From assembly GCA_041398825.1 (NCBI GenBank), contig JAWKTX010000008.1, positions 1-64,000 of the forward strand: a stretch of DNA of 64,000 nt, written 5' to 3'. The notes beneath the pieces are model-generated. The model was not told the DNA's origin. It saw only the letters and a program-made list of their open reading frames with translations, and searched no databases. The stretch is from Planctomycetaceae bacterium. GTDB lineage: Bacteria; Planctomycetota; Planctomycetia; Planctomycetales; Planctomycetaceae. The translations under genes and the position numbers were made by a program. This document shows, piece by piece, positions 18,801-28,555 of the stretch (within the stretch, counting starts at the first letter, position 1; the number at the start of each line of letters is the position of its first letter).

Positions 18801-19381
18801 AGAAAACTGATGTGTGCCTGACCGCCAATCCCCCGCAACCGCAGGGCATAGTTTTGGTTATTGGAAATCTGACCAGGGTTCTGAGTTCGTCCCTTGCCAA
18901 TCACATAAATCTGAGCGCCGTCGGATACAGAATCGATGCGGACCCACGCTTCAATGCCAATCGCTTCGCCATTTCCAAAGTCAACGATGCTGTCGTCACC
19001 CGGATCATCGAACCGAATGAAGCTTAGCCCGTCCATTCGCAGTGCCGGATTGGTGGAGTTAAAGAGTGGAAAAACCGGCGCGGAAGGACCCGCGTTTTCA
19101 ACGACGGGTTGTCCTGTGAGCGTGGTTACTGCCAGTTCGCCCAGCGTTGGCGCCAGATCGGCACGTGTAAAATCCCAGAACAATTCGGGCCTGGCCAGGC
19201 AGACGCATTGCTGATACGGCCCTTCTGGCTCTGCCACAGGAGGAGTTTGCCCCGGCGTCTCATCCGATCCCTTCGCAGCTGGCAACACAAAGGTCAGAAG
19301 CGTAAAAGCCATGACGACCAGGGACAGCAGAGAGAGGCTGCCCACACGGTGAGAATGGGAACGAGTGGCAGATTGATTCAT
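15872..19381 (-). CDS. LamG - DUF1549 - DUF1553 protein (planctomycete cytochrome-type family)
   Basis: A 1169-residue exported protein with an N-terminal hydrophobic signal (SLSLLSLVVMAFTLLTFVLP). A LamG/concanavalin-like domain covers about residues 105-340 (IEAWVRIDSV, GLWHHVAVTYTF, FRGLMDEVAIFRRAL). Then follow DUF1549 (VDDLTFLRRVTLNTVGVVPS) with one heme-type CARCHDSP near residue 737, and DUF1553 (DQVMVDRLWSRLFGTGL, RRLTAEQMVDSL) to the end. Most relatives have an N-terminal PSD1 cytochrome domain; here LamG replaces it. The start at 19381 has GGAG 13 bases upstream. No DUF1501 partner is adjacent. Role in planctomycetes is unproven; polymer breakdown or electron transfer is often suggested. 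Confidence 0.88.
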   Translation of the reverse strand: MNQSATRSHSHRVGSLSLLSLVVMAFTLLTFVLPAAKGSDETPGQTPPVAEPEGPYQQCVCLARPELFWDFTRADLAPTLGELAVTTLTGQPVVENAGPSAPVFPLFNSTNPALRMDGLSFIRFDDPGDDSIVDFGNGEAIGIEAWVRIDSVSDGAQIYVIGKGRTQNPGQISNNQNYALRLRGIGGQAHISFLYHSANRPEQKNDDGTVTAEAYKGEFHRWNSTLGFEPDGLWHHVAVTYTFGSKQPPQGWIDGLASDGSWDMGGKTFHNPPIVDNDQVWIGSSMGGASSATFRGLMDEVAIFRRALTDREITERFQTTRPSSSIPELANDQIPADTVTFDIRENVSLKDTWSREGTRITMQWQQPVAAVVDVPKKYITGGIIGDRSNPSILRMRTRLKTPNLSTQVLMRSRSKARLLIDGKEVASMEQAKYATDGHGDVRQPIPLLYEHMHPVPTGDQELVTPIELTDGEHLFEMETIIGGSGMRVENSEIVLAMGSPDSEFKLISPVEHPIGLDERSWREFSSNQRQYVRHLEQQERQRRSTAADEYWQRRHQLARQLNHLSETSGTIDSSGIDQIITDVLKRQELQPLPIVDDLTFLRRVTLNTVGVVPSGDEVVWFLSQPAETRRSLAIDRFLADDRWADHWTAYWQDVLAENPGILKPELNNSGPFRWWIYESFLDNKPMDQFATELIMMKGSKLGGGPAGFAMASQNDVPFAERALVIAAAFNARDMKCARCHDSPVNEFSQQELFSVAAMINRGPIKLPATSTVPPGPDGERSELITVSLEPGAVIRPEWPFNIALNGPAAHGYSPDGDAVPLEALLQNPSDTRERAALHFTHPTQSAFDQVMVDRLWSRLFGTGLISNVEDWDGEQESELTDLLVELGRQHVAVGYDLKSTARIIMNTNAWQRAVAPADSPLARFFGGQTNRRLTAEQMVDSLYFVVGKTFDSEMLTLDSEGRRPASSFLNLGAPTRAWQFCSLSNERDRPALALPRAQAIYDLLTVFGWRDSRPQSINNRPEEATVLQPLTLSNGTAGRRLIQLSDGAIATELAVNAKSPEELAVQLFQQVLSRTPDSEEELAFANELREGFEDRLIADAVVPEQPKVIRDPISWSNHLHPHATEIKQQIEAVVRAGDPPSVRLKTEWRLRAEDALWVLLNCPEFAFVP

Positions 19382-19842
19382 CGGAAAGATTCTCCGAGAT
19401 GTATTGGCAGGAAGCCTTGAGGTCGGTACTTCAGCGAGCAGGCAAATCGCAGAATACCAAGAATACCCGCTGGCAGGGCCGTCGCCAACTGCGGAACCAG
19501 GTCTGTGGGGCAGGTTTGGGTATTCCGCCGATTCAAACGTCACAACGTACCCGTCAAAAACGCCACCGGTATCGGGCCAGCCAGGCCCCGGCGTCTCTCC
19601 GTTCCTGCACGCAATTCCGGGCGAGATTGGGGGTGTGATGAAGTGATTGCCAAAGTTGACGGATTCTGCGATGTCGACTCATTTCAACGACGGTTTCGAC
19701 GCACCTGGAACCATTCGAGCCGGGGCTTTGGAGTCGCTCAGGGGCCTCACAACCCGGGCGATACGTCAAAGTTCCGGGGCAAACGGCCTGAGGCTGACGG
19801 TCGAAACGTCCCGTGAAACAGCCGTGCCGTAATCCAGAACGT
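19382..19842. other. 461-base spacer without a convincing gene
   Basis: Several short frames are open on both strands, but none shows a domain or a ribosome site. It separates two minus-strand genes and should hold the promoter of the LamG-DUF1549 gene. Confidence 0.4.
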
Positions 19843-20982
19843 TCAGCGTGCAGCTGTCAGAACATCAAGCTGTGTCGTAACTGGAAAATGGTCGCTGTAC
19901 CCCGTGTGATTGTCGAGCCGAAATTCTCGGGGCCGGCCCTTGAGTGTCGTCATGCATTCCGGTCGAAAGATCTGTACCTGCGGAACTCCGGCAGGGTTGG
20001 TCACGGCCCGCAAGCCCTGACTTCCATAGTACAATCCGCGAGACAGGATGAACTGATCCAGCAGGTTCATCGTTTGACTGCATTCACTGTGATAACGAGT
20101 TCCTCGATCAGGATCTGTCATCAGTGACCACATCGGGTTAAACAGGTAAGCCGGCCGACCGGCATACGATTTATAGGACGGAAGGCTGCCACCGGTCATC
20201 CGAATGGCTTCTTCCAGATGATCGGTACTGTAGGCCGCACCAAGCACCTCAAGAACACTTCGATCCCATGGTTCATCATTCAGATCGCCCATGATCAATA
20301 TGTTACGATTCCAGACATCGTTCAGGTGAAACAGGCTGACATCACTATCGACCAGTTCCAGGTATTCGCGCCGCGGTACTTTCAGAATGTCATTCACAAG
20401 ACGACTGCAATGGCTGGCGACGGTGAGTCGAAATGGTTCTGTCTCCCATCGCCCCTGACTGCGCGATGGCCAGTGATTCACAAGGACAGTCAGCTCTGCG
20501 TCGTTTGCCCGCACCTTCAGCGGCACTTCGAAAATATCTCGCGTTGGAAAACGCATGTGAACCAGATGGCCCTTCATCCGTGCGGGATCGGCCGTGAAGA
20601 TTCGATCGGAATAGATGAGAGACGTGTCGATGCCGCGAATATCCGGATGCTCGACATGAGCAAGCTGATAGTCGTCTCGTCCAATCTCACGAAGCAGGCG
20701 TCTTGCCACACGTTCGTTTTCGATTTCGCAAATGCCGAGCAAATCCGGTCCGTGGCCATCGAACATCTGTCGGATGACTTCTGCCAGATTACGAACCTTG
20801 GCATCGAACGCCGCCCGAGTCCATCCATTCACAGGTGTGAATTCGAGGTCTGCTGCAATCGCCGAAATCTCGATATCGAACAGATTCTGAAGATTCCAGA
20901 ATGCCACTCGAATGGGTTCGGCGGATGGGCTGGATTCGGACGCAAGATTACTGATAGACACGCTGCTTCCCTGCTTCGTCAT
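19843..20982 (-). CDS. Endonuclease/exonuclease/phosphatase (EEP) family hydrolase
   Basis: The EEP fold holds metal-dependent phosphodiesterases such as DNase I-like nucleases and inositol phosphatases. Visible catalytic motifs in order: VAFWNLQNLF (Asn), LLGICEIENERV (metal Glu), VNHWPSRS (His), MGDLNDEPWD (Asp/Asn) and YSDHFPVT (Asp-His) at the end. Length 379. No signal peptide is evident, so it is probably cytosolic. ATG at 20982 was preferred over a TTG at 20994. The substrate cannot be told from the sequence. It lies 60 bases downstream of a VWA-type membrane protein gene on the same strand. Confidence 0.85.
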   Translation of the reverse strand: MTKQGSSVSISNLASESSPSAEPIRVAFWNLQNLFDIEISAIAADLEFTPVNGWTRAAFDAKVRNLAEVIRQMFDGHGPDLLGICEIENERVARRLLREIGRDDYQLAHVEHPDIRGIDTSLIYSDRIFTADPARMKGHLVHMRFPTRDIFEVPLKVRANDAELTVLVNHWPSRSQGRWETEPFRLTVASHCSRLVNDILKVPRREYLELVDSDVSLFHLNDVWNRNILIMGDLNDEPWDRSVLEVLGAAYSTDHLEEAIRMTGGSLPSYKSYAGRPAYLFNPMWSLMTDPDRGTRYHSECSQTMNLLDQFILSRGLYYGSQGLRAVTNPAGVPQVQIFRPECMTTLKGRPREFRLDNHTGYSDHFPVTTQLDVLTAAR

Positions 20983-21042
20983 GATTCTGGCCAAACGGCC
21001 TCTGCCCGCATTTCTGTTCAGGACCGCGGTTGAGTCCGTGGA

Positions 21043-23502
21043 TTATGGTAGCCCACGACGACGACGCAAAGTCCAGTCAGTGGCGAAGCAACCGATGGCA
21101 ATCAGAAAGACCCACCACTGGTGCCAAAGCGGCCACGAATGAATTTCGACCAGCGGAACGCTCGTTTGTGGCAAACTGTCGACGAAGCTGTCGATGTCAT
21201 CGATGCTCACCGTTCTTCCACCCGACACATCAGCGACTTCTTTCAGAAAAGTGTGATTGATTCGGACAGATTTCATTTCATCCTGATCCGGCTGACTGGC
21301 CCACCCGGACGCGGCAACAATCGGATCCAGATCTTTGCCTTCGTCATTCACCATCTGGGCTGTCCCGGTAACTCTCCAGGCACCAGCTTTCTCTGCCGCC
21401 ACGACGGCTTCGAAAACGCCAGGATCATTTGCCGATGGTTCGCCGACAATTTGTAGTGGCCTTCCATCAGGATCAACGACGTCGAATCGCACATCTGCAT
21501 TTTCGCGAAGTTCGAAATCCGGCCCCTTCACCGTTGCCTGGATACGAACGGAACCAACCCCCAGTGCAGGATCCGGTTTGATGGAAATATCCAGCTGCCG
21601 CGGCACATCCGAAACCAGCCAGCGCAGCATCTGACGACAAGCGCTGGCATGTTGTCCGTAATCTTCATTGGCTATTCCGCCCGGGGCAACAATCGACGGA
21701 CTTCGCATCTGTCCATTAGTCATCGACTGGTTTCCATCGGCATCGCGCAAAGAATCCAGACCTTCACGAAGACGCCATCGCCAGAAGTCACCAATACAAA
21801 GCGCTGCGGACCGACCCTTGCCAAATCGTTGAGTCACCAGGGCCGGCCAACGGTTGTCCGACGTATCCTGAACCTCTGCCATCACAACGGCCCCTGGACG
21901 AACAAAGCCGGTTGCGTTGAGCGTCAGAAAGCCCGGCATGCGATCAAGGCGATCCTGTTCTTCGGACTCGTCATCGTAGATGCGAATCCATGGCTGAAGC
22001 CATCCGTCTCGCGTCAGCGTCATTCGCACGGGACCCACGGGAACATCCATGGAACGACTCAGGTCCACTGGCAGCATTTCGCCGACAGGCGTTCGATCGT
22101 ATTCGCCCTGCCGGAAGGATTCCTGTCCGCCCAGCATCAGCAGGCCACCGCCGCGACGAGAGACAAAGTCGTAAATGAGCGTCAGCTGATCGGCCAGAAA
22201 GAACCCCGCTTCGATATCGTCCAGCACAATTGCGTCGTAGACAAAAAGTTCTTCGGCCGTTTCTGGAAACCCGCCTCGTAATTCGTTTTCGTCTCTGGTT
22301 CCAATCCGAACCATGACAGGTTCGTCATATTCTTCCGCAATTTCCTGTTCATCCTTTTCGAAGCCACGAAACAACGAATTCGAACGTTCTCCGTCACGCC
22401 CTCGAAAATCGAATTTTGCTTCTTTTTTTGCGATTCGAATCAGACCAACAAGTTCGAGCATAGGGTCAGTTTCAACCGCACGACGCAGGAATTTGAATTC
22501 CCAGTTTGGCCGACCACTCACGTACAGCACTCGCCGTGGCTGACTTCCACGATCAACAGAAATGAGTCGATCGTTGTTAACGAGTGTCGTTTCTTCCACA
22601 ACTTCTTCACCAGACGGATCCAGCAGACTGGCCCGGACCTGATAAAAGACGGTTCCGCCCTCAGTTGGTCGGTTGCGAAATCGAAAGGGTGTATCATCAG
22701 ATGCCGGACGTGTCTGAGTTTCAAGCAGGTTGCCTTCCGCATCCAGCAATGTGACCTGCAACTGATAACTTCCAGCCTCCTGTACCGCCGGCTGCACCAG
22801 GATCGTGACCGGGGCGTCATCAAAAGCGGTCTGAGATGTCGCCACCGATCCGATTGCTGCGTCCGGGTAATTCCCATCGTCACGCATTAGAATGGGATAG
22901 ACCGGCGCAATCCCGCTGAGCTGCTCAGCCGACGCCGGCAGATCCGTCGCGTTTCCATCGGAGATTAATACGATGCCTGCCAGCGGTTGACCATCGTACC
23001 GCTGTTTCAGCTGGTCGAGCGCGGTATATACACTCGATGCGACGCCCTCAAACTGAAGGTCGCCATACTGTTCCACCTGCCGGAGCCGGTCACTGACGAC
23101 ATAGCGACGCAGTTCAAAATCCTGATCAATACGATTCAGCCAGCCGGCTGGTTCATTGCTTTCGCCAACCTCAATTAATCGTTTCAGAATTTCGGAACGC
23201 GATTGCTCGGAATCCGTTTTGACGAGATGGCTGCGACTGATATCGGTCACAACTGCCAGCACATTCGCTCCGCGCTTGGGACGCGAACTTGTCCAGAGTG
23301 GATTCACAAGGCAAGCCGCCAGAAGCATCCAGCCTGCCATTCGAAGCGTTGTCCCTAAGACCTGCCCGGACAAACGACGCCAGTTCAGCAAGAGTGCCAA
23401 AGCAACTCCCAGGATCGCAACCCCAACGGCGGCAGGCAACCAGTCCGGATCGCCGGCAACAATTGTGATCAAACCTGTTTGAGTCCACAGTTCACACATC
23501 AT
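21043..23502 (-). CDS. VWA / glutamine amidotransferase-like membrane protein
   Basis: An 819-residue protein with two N-terminal hydrophobic segments (PAAVGVAILGVALALLLNW and the GWMLLAACLVNPLW helix). A VWA-like part follows (VLAVVTDISRS, GIVLISDGNATDLP), then a class I glutamine-amidotransferase-like region (RRVLYVSGRPNWEFKFLRR, YDAIVLDDIEAGFF, GGGLLMLGGQESF). This is the architecture of planctomycete proteins encoded with MoxR/DUF58/BatA-like genes; those genes are absent here. The MIDAS motif reads DISRS rather than the full DXSXS...T...D set that I can verify. The ATG pair at 23502/23499 was chosen over a GTG at 23532. Function unknown. Confidence 0.78.
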   Translation of the reverse strand: MMCELWTQTGLITIVAGDPDWLPAAVGVAILGVALALLLNWRRLSGQVLGTTLRMAGWMLLAACLVNPLWTSSRPKRGANVLAVVTDISRSHLVKTDSEQSRSEILKRLIEVGESNEPAGWLNRIDQDFELRRYVVSDRLRQVEQYGDLQFEGVASSVYTALDQLKQRYDGQPLAGIVLISDGNATDLPASAEQLSGIAPVYPILMRDDGNYPDAAIGSVATSQTAFDDAPVTILVQPAVQEAGSYQLQVTLLDAEGNLLETQTRPASDDTPFRFRNRPTEGGTVFYQVRASLLDPSGEEVVEETTLVNNDRLISVDRGSQPRRVLYVSGRPNWEFKFLRRAVETDPMLELVGLIRIAKKEAKFDFRGRDGERSNSLFRGFEKDEQEIAEEYDEPVMVRIGTRDENELRGGFPETAEELFVYDAIVLDDIEAGFFLADQLTLIYDFVSRRGGGLLMLGGQESFRQGEYDRTPVGEMLPVDLSRSMDVPVGPVRMTLTRDGWLQPWIRIYDDESEEQDRLDRMPGFLTLNATGFVRPGAVVMAEVQDTSDNRWPALVTQRFGKGRSAALCIGDFWRWRLREGLDSLRDADGNQSMTNGQMRSPSIVAPGGIANEDYGQHASACRQMLRWLVSDVPRQLDISIKPDPALGVGSVRIQATVKGPDFELRENADVRFDVVDPDGRPLQIVGEPSANDPGVFEAVVAAEKAGAWRVTGTAQMVNDEGKDLDPIVAASGWASQPDQDEMKSVRINHTFLKEVADVSGGRTVSIDDIDSFVDSLPQTSVPLVEIHSWPLWHQWWVFLIAIGCFATDWTLRRRRGLP

Positions 23503-23715
23503 TGGTCTGGCCGTGGCGAAGGGTGATGACACAGTCCGGCAACCGCAGCAATGCCAGATCCCGGATGTTACCGGTCCGGCAACTCATCTTTCTACTGACA
23601 CGGGATATCCTTGACACTGGATATGCTTTCGACTTTGAATTTGCCGGCCCTGCAGTACCGCTGGATGCGGCCGGCAGTTCAACGATGGTATTCCGGCGAT
23701 TGTCCCGGGATGGTC

Positions 23716-24807
23716 TCAATGGTGCGGCGGCTCACTTGAAAGCTGAACCAATGCTTCGACCACTCGGATCTGCTGAGCGTCCGACATTTTCAGGAAGTGG
23801 TGTTTCCCCTCTGCGTTCTGCACATGAACGGTTTCTCCCTTGTCATCCACGCTCACAATTCCGGCCGCAGAAACGTCGAAGTAACCGCGATGCGGAAACA
23901 GTCCGTACAGCACACTTGTCAGGTCCCATGTGGGTCGATTATGCGGAGGAGGATTGTAGAGGACATAAGATTCCGCAAGCGGATGATGAAGCACGTAGTT
24001 GTAGTCCTGCTCGATACTCGTGGCCGGGTAGGCAGCCGCCAGCCCGATCTCGAAACCGCTGAATACGATCTGACCGGGCCATTCCGAAACGAGCTTCTGA
24101 GCCGAAGGGATATCCTTCACAATATTGTATTCCAGATGGGTCGCTCCCCGGATGGGTTGAAACGCGCCAGCCATCACGGACAACAGCTTCACTTTCTTCT
24201 TCACCAGGTCCACTCCATTCAGAGGCGATACTTCGCACGCTTCTGAGGACAACAAATCTGCAAGATTGGTCGAGAAGCCGACCTGGGCGATAACGACGCT
24301 GCCGTCTTCACTGGCCGCGAGCGATTTTCGCAGCACAGCGACCGCATCAGGAGCGTCTGCCCCAGACCGCAAATCGTGCGGATACCGATCACTATCACCA
24401 TCCTTCTGATCTGCCAGCACGGTGAACTTGCTTTGCTGCGGCGTAATGCCGCTGCGACAAACACCAACAGGAACATCTCCGCGACCATAAAAGGTATTCA
24501 CGGCATCCACAAATGGCGCACACTGGTCATGGTCTTTTGTGATCGTCACAGCGATCAGTTCACAGACCCCGCGGCTCTGAAGTGAATGAATCATCCCCAG
24601 AGCCAGCACATCATCCACATCATTACCGATGTCGGTATCGAAAATTATCGGAACGGGCTCCGCGGCCATGACCACGTTGCAGGACAGGGTCCAGCCGACG
24701 CCAATGAAACCCGCGAGAAGGATGACCCGCCAGGGCCGACAACTTCTTTGCAGACCAGCATCAGTCGGGGAGGAAGAGTCAGTTGTGCTTGTTTCAGGAA
24801 TTTTCAT
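23716..24807 (-). CDS. Inosine-uridine preferring nucleoside hydrolase family protein
   Basis: Nucleoside hydrolases split the N-glycosidic bond of ribonucleosides using a Ca-binding Asp cluster. The motif DTDIGNDVDDVLAL near residue 55 is the family hallmark. The N-terminus carries a hydrophobic export signal (PWRVILLAGFIGVGWTLSCNVVMA), so the enzyme probably works in the periplasm. Length 363. Downstream parts (GFSTNLADLLSS, KLLSVMAGAF, PGQIVFSGFEIG) also follow the family. A 213-base gap separates it from the downstream VWA gene. Many planctomycete members have lost known substrate specificity, so the true substrate is open. Confidence 0.87.
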   Translation of the reverse strand: MKIPETSTTDSSSPTDAGLQRSCRPWRVILLAGFIGVGWTLSCNVVMAAEPVPIIFDTDIGNDVDDVLALGMIHSLQSRGVCELIAVTITKDHDQCAPFVDAVNTFYGRGDVPVGVCRSGITPQQSKFTVLADQKDGDSDRYPHDLRSGADAPDAVAVLRKSLAASEDGSVVIAQVGFSTNLADLLSSEACEVSPLNGVDLVKKKVKLLSVMAGAFQPIRGATHLEYNIVKDIPSAQKLVSEWPGQIVFSGFEIGLAAAYPATSIEQDYNYVLHHPLAESYVLYNPPPHNRPTWDLTSVLYGLFPHRGYFDVSAAGIVSVDDKGETVHVQNAEGKHHFLKMSDAQQIRVVEALVQLSSEPPHH

Positions 24808-25276
24808 GATGTGTCACCAGATCGACAGATCGGTTTGTTGGCAGGTCGTTTCAACACGGCACAGAGCGGTGTTTTCGAAGAGCAGAATTTTTGACGCACT
24901 CAGAAGTCTGACGCATTTCAGGCTGCCTCACGACTTCTGCAACAGGGTTCGAAGAACGCCTGGGATTCAAACCTGCGGCATGAGAAATGGCTGTGATACC
25001 TGCCGCCGTTTCAAATTCAATCCCCGGCAACTGATTCTGCAGACTCATTCAGAGGAACGCAACGAACGGAGCGACCGAAATCGCAATCGTGGCGACATCT
25101 CTTTTCGCTTCCTTTTCGTTCACGACGACGGTTGTCTTCCTGACATTCGCGGGAATCAGCGGCCTGAGACGGCTTCTGGATCGAACAGAAGCAAACCGAT
25201 TCGCGGTGGGTGGCGTTCTCCTGAGAAGAGTCAGGCGACGGAAGTGGACCTCCGAAGCCTTTCTGCCAATTTCTTC
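24808..25276. other. 469-base spacer without a convincing gene
   Basis: Short frames on both strands show no family resemblance. A segment resembling a tRNA T-arm near 24960 does not fold as a tRNA. Confidence 0.4.
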
Positions 25277-28200
25277 CTACGACAGCCGCAGCCCGACCGG
25301 ACGTGAGATCAGGCGATGGCGAATGGATGGCATCAGCCCATAGGACAGTGCCAGTAGCTTGATCGGATGGATGGTTGGAATCGTGGCGGCCTGTTCCATC
25401 TGCATGCGGCAGCTACTGCATTCCGTAGCACCAGCGACGGCATTGATGGTCTGCAGTTCCTCCATCAGTGGGGCACCAATTGAGATGGACTTTTCGAAGT
25501 GTTCCGCGGCCAGGCCGAATGTTCCTGCCATTCCGGTGCATCCTTTGTCGATGTCCTGGATGGTGAGTTCGGGAATCAGTGAAAGCAATTCTCGAAGTGG
25601 CTGCCCTCGCCGCAGTGCTTTCACATGACATGGAGTATGGTAACCAATGGAAACATTGAGTGGTCCGAAGTCTCTGCGCAGCTTTCCTTTTCGATGCAGA
25701 TCCAGCAGGAAAGATCCCGCGTCCATTGTTTGCTGGGCGATGACTTCGACATCATCCGACCGCAGCAGCATGGGGTACTCCTGCGACAGGCAAAGGGCTG
25801 CACTGGGTTCGGTGCAGAGAATCGGGTAACCCTCACGAGCGGGTTCGACCAGTGAGCGAACATTCTGCTCAGCGACTGCTCGAGCAGCTTCCAGATCGCC
25901 GACAGCAATCATGGCCATTCCGGAAACGGTCTGTTCAGGCGGCACGAAGACCCGATAACCGTTGTGTTCGAGGATGCGGATGAAAGCTTCCGCCAGTTCG
26001 GGATCGTGATGGTTTGCAAAATAATCCACAAAGTACACGACCGTTGGTCGACCCTGTCCAGGGGCACCAGTGTTTTCGTCGCTGTCAATTCTTGGTGATT
26101 TCATGAATGGCCGGCTGGCAAAAGCGGGCAAACGCCGTTTTGCGGCCACGCCAATAGTTCGTTGAATGATTCGACGGAACACACTGCTTTGAAGCAGGCG
26201 GTTGATGATCCAGCTGAACCTGGATGCCAGACGTGCGTATGTATGAAAACGGGACAGCAGCCAGTCAGACTTTGTCAGACCGTTGGCCGCAACATGCTGT
26301 GCACGTGCTTCGAGAATCAGATGGGGAATATCCACTTCTGACGGACATTCGAGCTGACACTGTCGGCAGTTGAAGCAGCTTTCGATCACCGGCCGAATAG
26401 ATTCGTGGCTGAGTAAATCTTCTGCAGTCGTCCGTGTTAACGCCTGACGAACCAGGTTTGCCTTTGCACGTGGCGTCAGTTCTTCCGGACCATTCTCCAG
26501 CACGAACGGACACATTCGCAGCAACGACGATTCGACTCGGCATGTCCCGCATCCATTGCAGCGAACGGCCGTATCGATGGCTTCTTCAGCAGACCAGCTG
26601 AGTTGAACAATGGGAAGGCGAACGACCGGGGACGCTACAACCGGTTCGAGTGATGGTTCTGCCGGCAACTGTTCGACTCGCCGCAGGTTCCGAATTGTCA
26701 GTTGCGGATCGTTGCTGATGATCTTATCAGGATTCATCAATCGTTCCGGATCAAACACATCCTTGACCTGCTGGAAGGCTCGGTAAAGCGGTCCGTACTG
26801 AGTTCGCAGAAATGCGGTGCGAGAAAACCCATCACCATGTTCGCCACTGATACTGCCTCCAACGGCAACAACGTGCCGGTAGAGTTCACGAGCAATTGCT
26901 TCGATCCGATGTCGGTCTTCACTGCGCGGGACGGGCATAATAGGACGGAAGTGCAATTGTCCAGAGGCAGCGTGCGAATAGAGTGTGGCCGTTACCTCAT
27001 GCTTTTGAAACGTTCGCTGGGCCAGCAGCATGAATTCGACCAGGCGATCGGGCGGAACGGCGATGTCTTCAACGAAGGGAAGCGGTCGTGACGCTCCCTT
27101 GAGTCCGGCCATCAGCGAAACAACTCGCGACGGCAACGACCAGACAAGCTCCACATCTTCGAACGTGTGCGCTTCGCAGGTCACGCGGCAGTCGATGTCG
27201 CGGTCTTTCAGAATTCTCTGCGAATCGGACAGTCGTTGTCGGACTTCGCGTTCTGTCTGCCCGGGAAATTCCAGAATCAGGCAGCCTTCGGCATCCGGCA
27301 GAATCAGGTCCCGCAATCTTGCATCTGCACCGCGCCCCAGGCTCAACAATCGTCGATCCAGCAAATCGCAAGCGCTGGGTTCCAGTGGCAACAGGATCTG
27401 CATCGCCTGAATGGCATCTTCCAGCGTCCCGAACATCAGCATCGCCGCCGCACGGAACTTTGGCAATGGCATCGTATACAACGTGGCCTCTGTGAACAGC
27501 GCAAGCGACCCTTCTGAACCAACCAGAAGTCGTGGCAGATCCAGTTTGTTCTTCTGGCGGACGCCTCGCAGCATATAACCTGCACAGTTTCGCAGCATCG
27601 GCGGTTGATACTGACGAATGGCGGATTCGTGCTCCAGAAGGATTGCATTCAACCGTTCAATCAAATCCGCGCGGCGAGTGGCTGGCGTCAACGCAGAAAG
27701 CTGCAGGGATTCGTTTCGTACGGGTGGAAGAAATCGGGATGCCGGCTCATCCAGCACATGATCGACGACGCTGGCGGCTGGCTGACCAATCAGAAACTGG
27801 GTATCGATGGTTTCAAGACCAAGCTCAAGTCGCTGCCCTCCGCTGAGCACACATTCGATGCTTTGAACATGGTCGCGAGCCGACCCAATACGCACAGCAT
27901 GCGAACCTGCGGCGTCAACTCCCAGCATCCCGCCGACTGTCGTGACCTCCGTATTCGACGGATCCGGAGCGAAATGACGGCCATGCTCCCGAAGTGTGCG
28001 ATTCAATTGCCCTCGAGTCATTCCCGCCTGAACACGCACCGTTTCAGAATCGATGCGGATGATTGAATTCATGTGGCGAGAGAAATCCAGAACGACTCCG
28101 GCACCAATAGCGCCGCCAGCCAAACCGGTTCCTGCACCACGAGGTATCAGCGGCACTCGAGCATCAGCCGACCACTGAGCGATGGCTTCAATGTCCGCAG

Positions 28201-28348
28201 TGGTTCGGGGAAAGATGACCGCAACAGGCTCCACCTCGTACAGACTTGCATCCGTCGAATACGCAGCGCGAACCGCGCGGTCAACGCGAATTTCGCCTTC
28301 GACCACATCGCTGAGGTCTTCGATTAGTCTGCGACGAATTTCCTCCAC
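25277..28348 (-). CDS. Fused FAD-linked oxidase / Fe-S oxidoreductase (D-lactate/glycolate dehydrogenase type)
   Basis: Oxidises a 2-hydroxy acid and passes electrons through Fe-S centres at the inner membrane. Domains in order: FAD_binding_4 (PRGAGTGLAGGAIGAG, about residue 75), FAD-oxidase C-terminal domain, two 4Fe-4S motifs (CNGCGTCRVESSLLRMCP near 594, CFNCRQCQLECP near 658), then two CCG-type Cys-rich domains (YHTPCHVKAL near 903 and GATECSSCRMQ near 976). The fused order is that of the Dld-II/Ydi-type proteins of about 1000 residues. The frame opens with TTG at 28366, but a GTG at 28348 has GGAG six bases upstream and is my choice (1023 residues). Substrate inferred only from the family. 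Confidence 0.9.
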   Translation of the reverse strand: MEEIRRRLIEDLSDVVEGEIRVDRAVRAAYSTDASLYEVEPVAVIFPRTTADIEAIAQWSADARVPLIPRGAGTGLAGGAIGAGVVLDFSRHMNSIIRIDSETVRVQAGMTRGQLNRTLREHGRHFAPDPSNTEVTTVGGMLGVDAAGSHAVRIGSARDHVQSIECVLSGGQRLELGLETIDTQFLIGQPAASVVDHVLDEPASRFLPPVRNESLQLSALTPATRRADLIERLNAILLEHESAIRQYQPPMLRNCAGYMLRGVRQKNKLDLPRLLVGSEGSLALFTEATLYTMPLPKFRAAAMLMFGTLEDAIQAMQILLPLEPSACDLLDRRLLSLGRGADARLRDLILPDAEGCLILEFPGQTEREVRQRLSDSQRILKDRDIDCRVTCEAHTFEDVELVWSLPSRVVSLMAGLKGASRPLPFVEDIAVPPDRLVEFMLLAQRTFQKHEVTATLYSHAASGQLHFRPIMPVPRSEDRHRIEAIARELYRHVVAVGGSISGEHGDGFSRTAFLRTQYGPLYRAFQQVKDVFDPERLMNPDKIISNDPQLTIRNLRRVEQLPAEPSLEPVVASPVVRLPIVQLSWSAEEAIDTAVRCNGCGTCRVESSLLRMCPFVLENGPEELTPRAKANLVRQALTRTTAEDLLSHESIRPVIESCFNCRQCQLECPSEVDIPHLILEARAQHVAANGLTKSDWLLSRFHTYARLASRFSWIINRLLQSSVFRRIIQRTIGVAAKRRLPAFASRPFMKSPRIDSDENTGAPGQGRPTVVYFVDYFANHHDPELAEAFIRILEHNGYRVFVPPEQTVSGMAMIAVGDLEAARAVAEQNVRSLVEPAREGYPILCTEPSAALCLSQEYPMLLRSDDVEVIAQQTMDAGSFLLDLHRKGKLRRDFGPLNVSIGYHTPCHVKALRRGQPLRELLSLIPELTIQDIDKGCTGMAGTFGLAAEHFEKSISIGAPLMEELQTINAVAGATECSSCRMQMEQAATIPTIHPIKLLALSYGLMPSIRHRLISRPVGLRLS

Positions 28349-28555
28349 AACGACTCCGAACTGCAACGGGGGTTCGCACTACGATGCTGTTCTCACGGCA
28401 CACAAAATTCTCTCTGAACACCAGATCCATCGAGGAACGTTACCGGCCGCCACTGTCTTCGAATCAAGGCGATTTACCCGGCGGTTGTTCTACAATCCCA
28501 CAAAACTGAACTGACTGCCAAATACGATTCCGGGATTCCAGGAGGCACTGTAACA

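Noticed and set aside
24940..24985. tRNA T-arm-like segment (GGTTTGAATCCC on the minus strand)
   Set aside because: The flanking bases do not pair as a T-stem and no acceptor or anticodon arm can be built.
28073..28514. Plus-strand frames over the start of the FAD/Fe-S gene
   Set aside because: Antisense shadows of a gene with clear FAD motifs.
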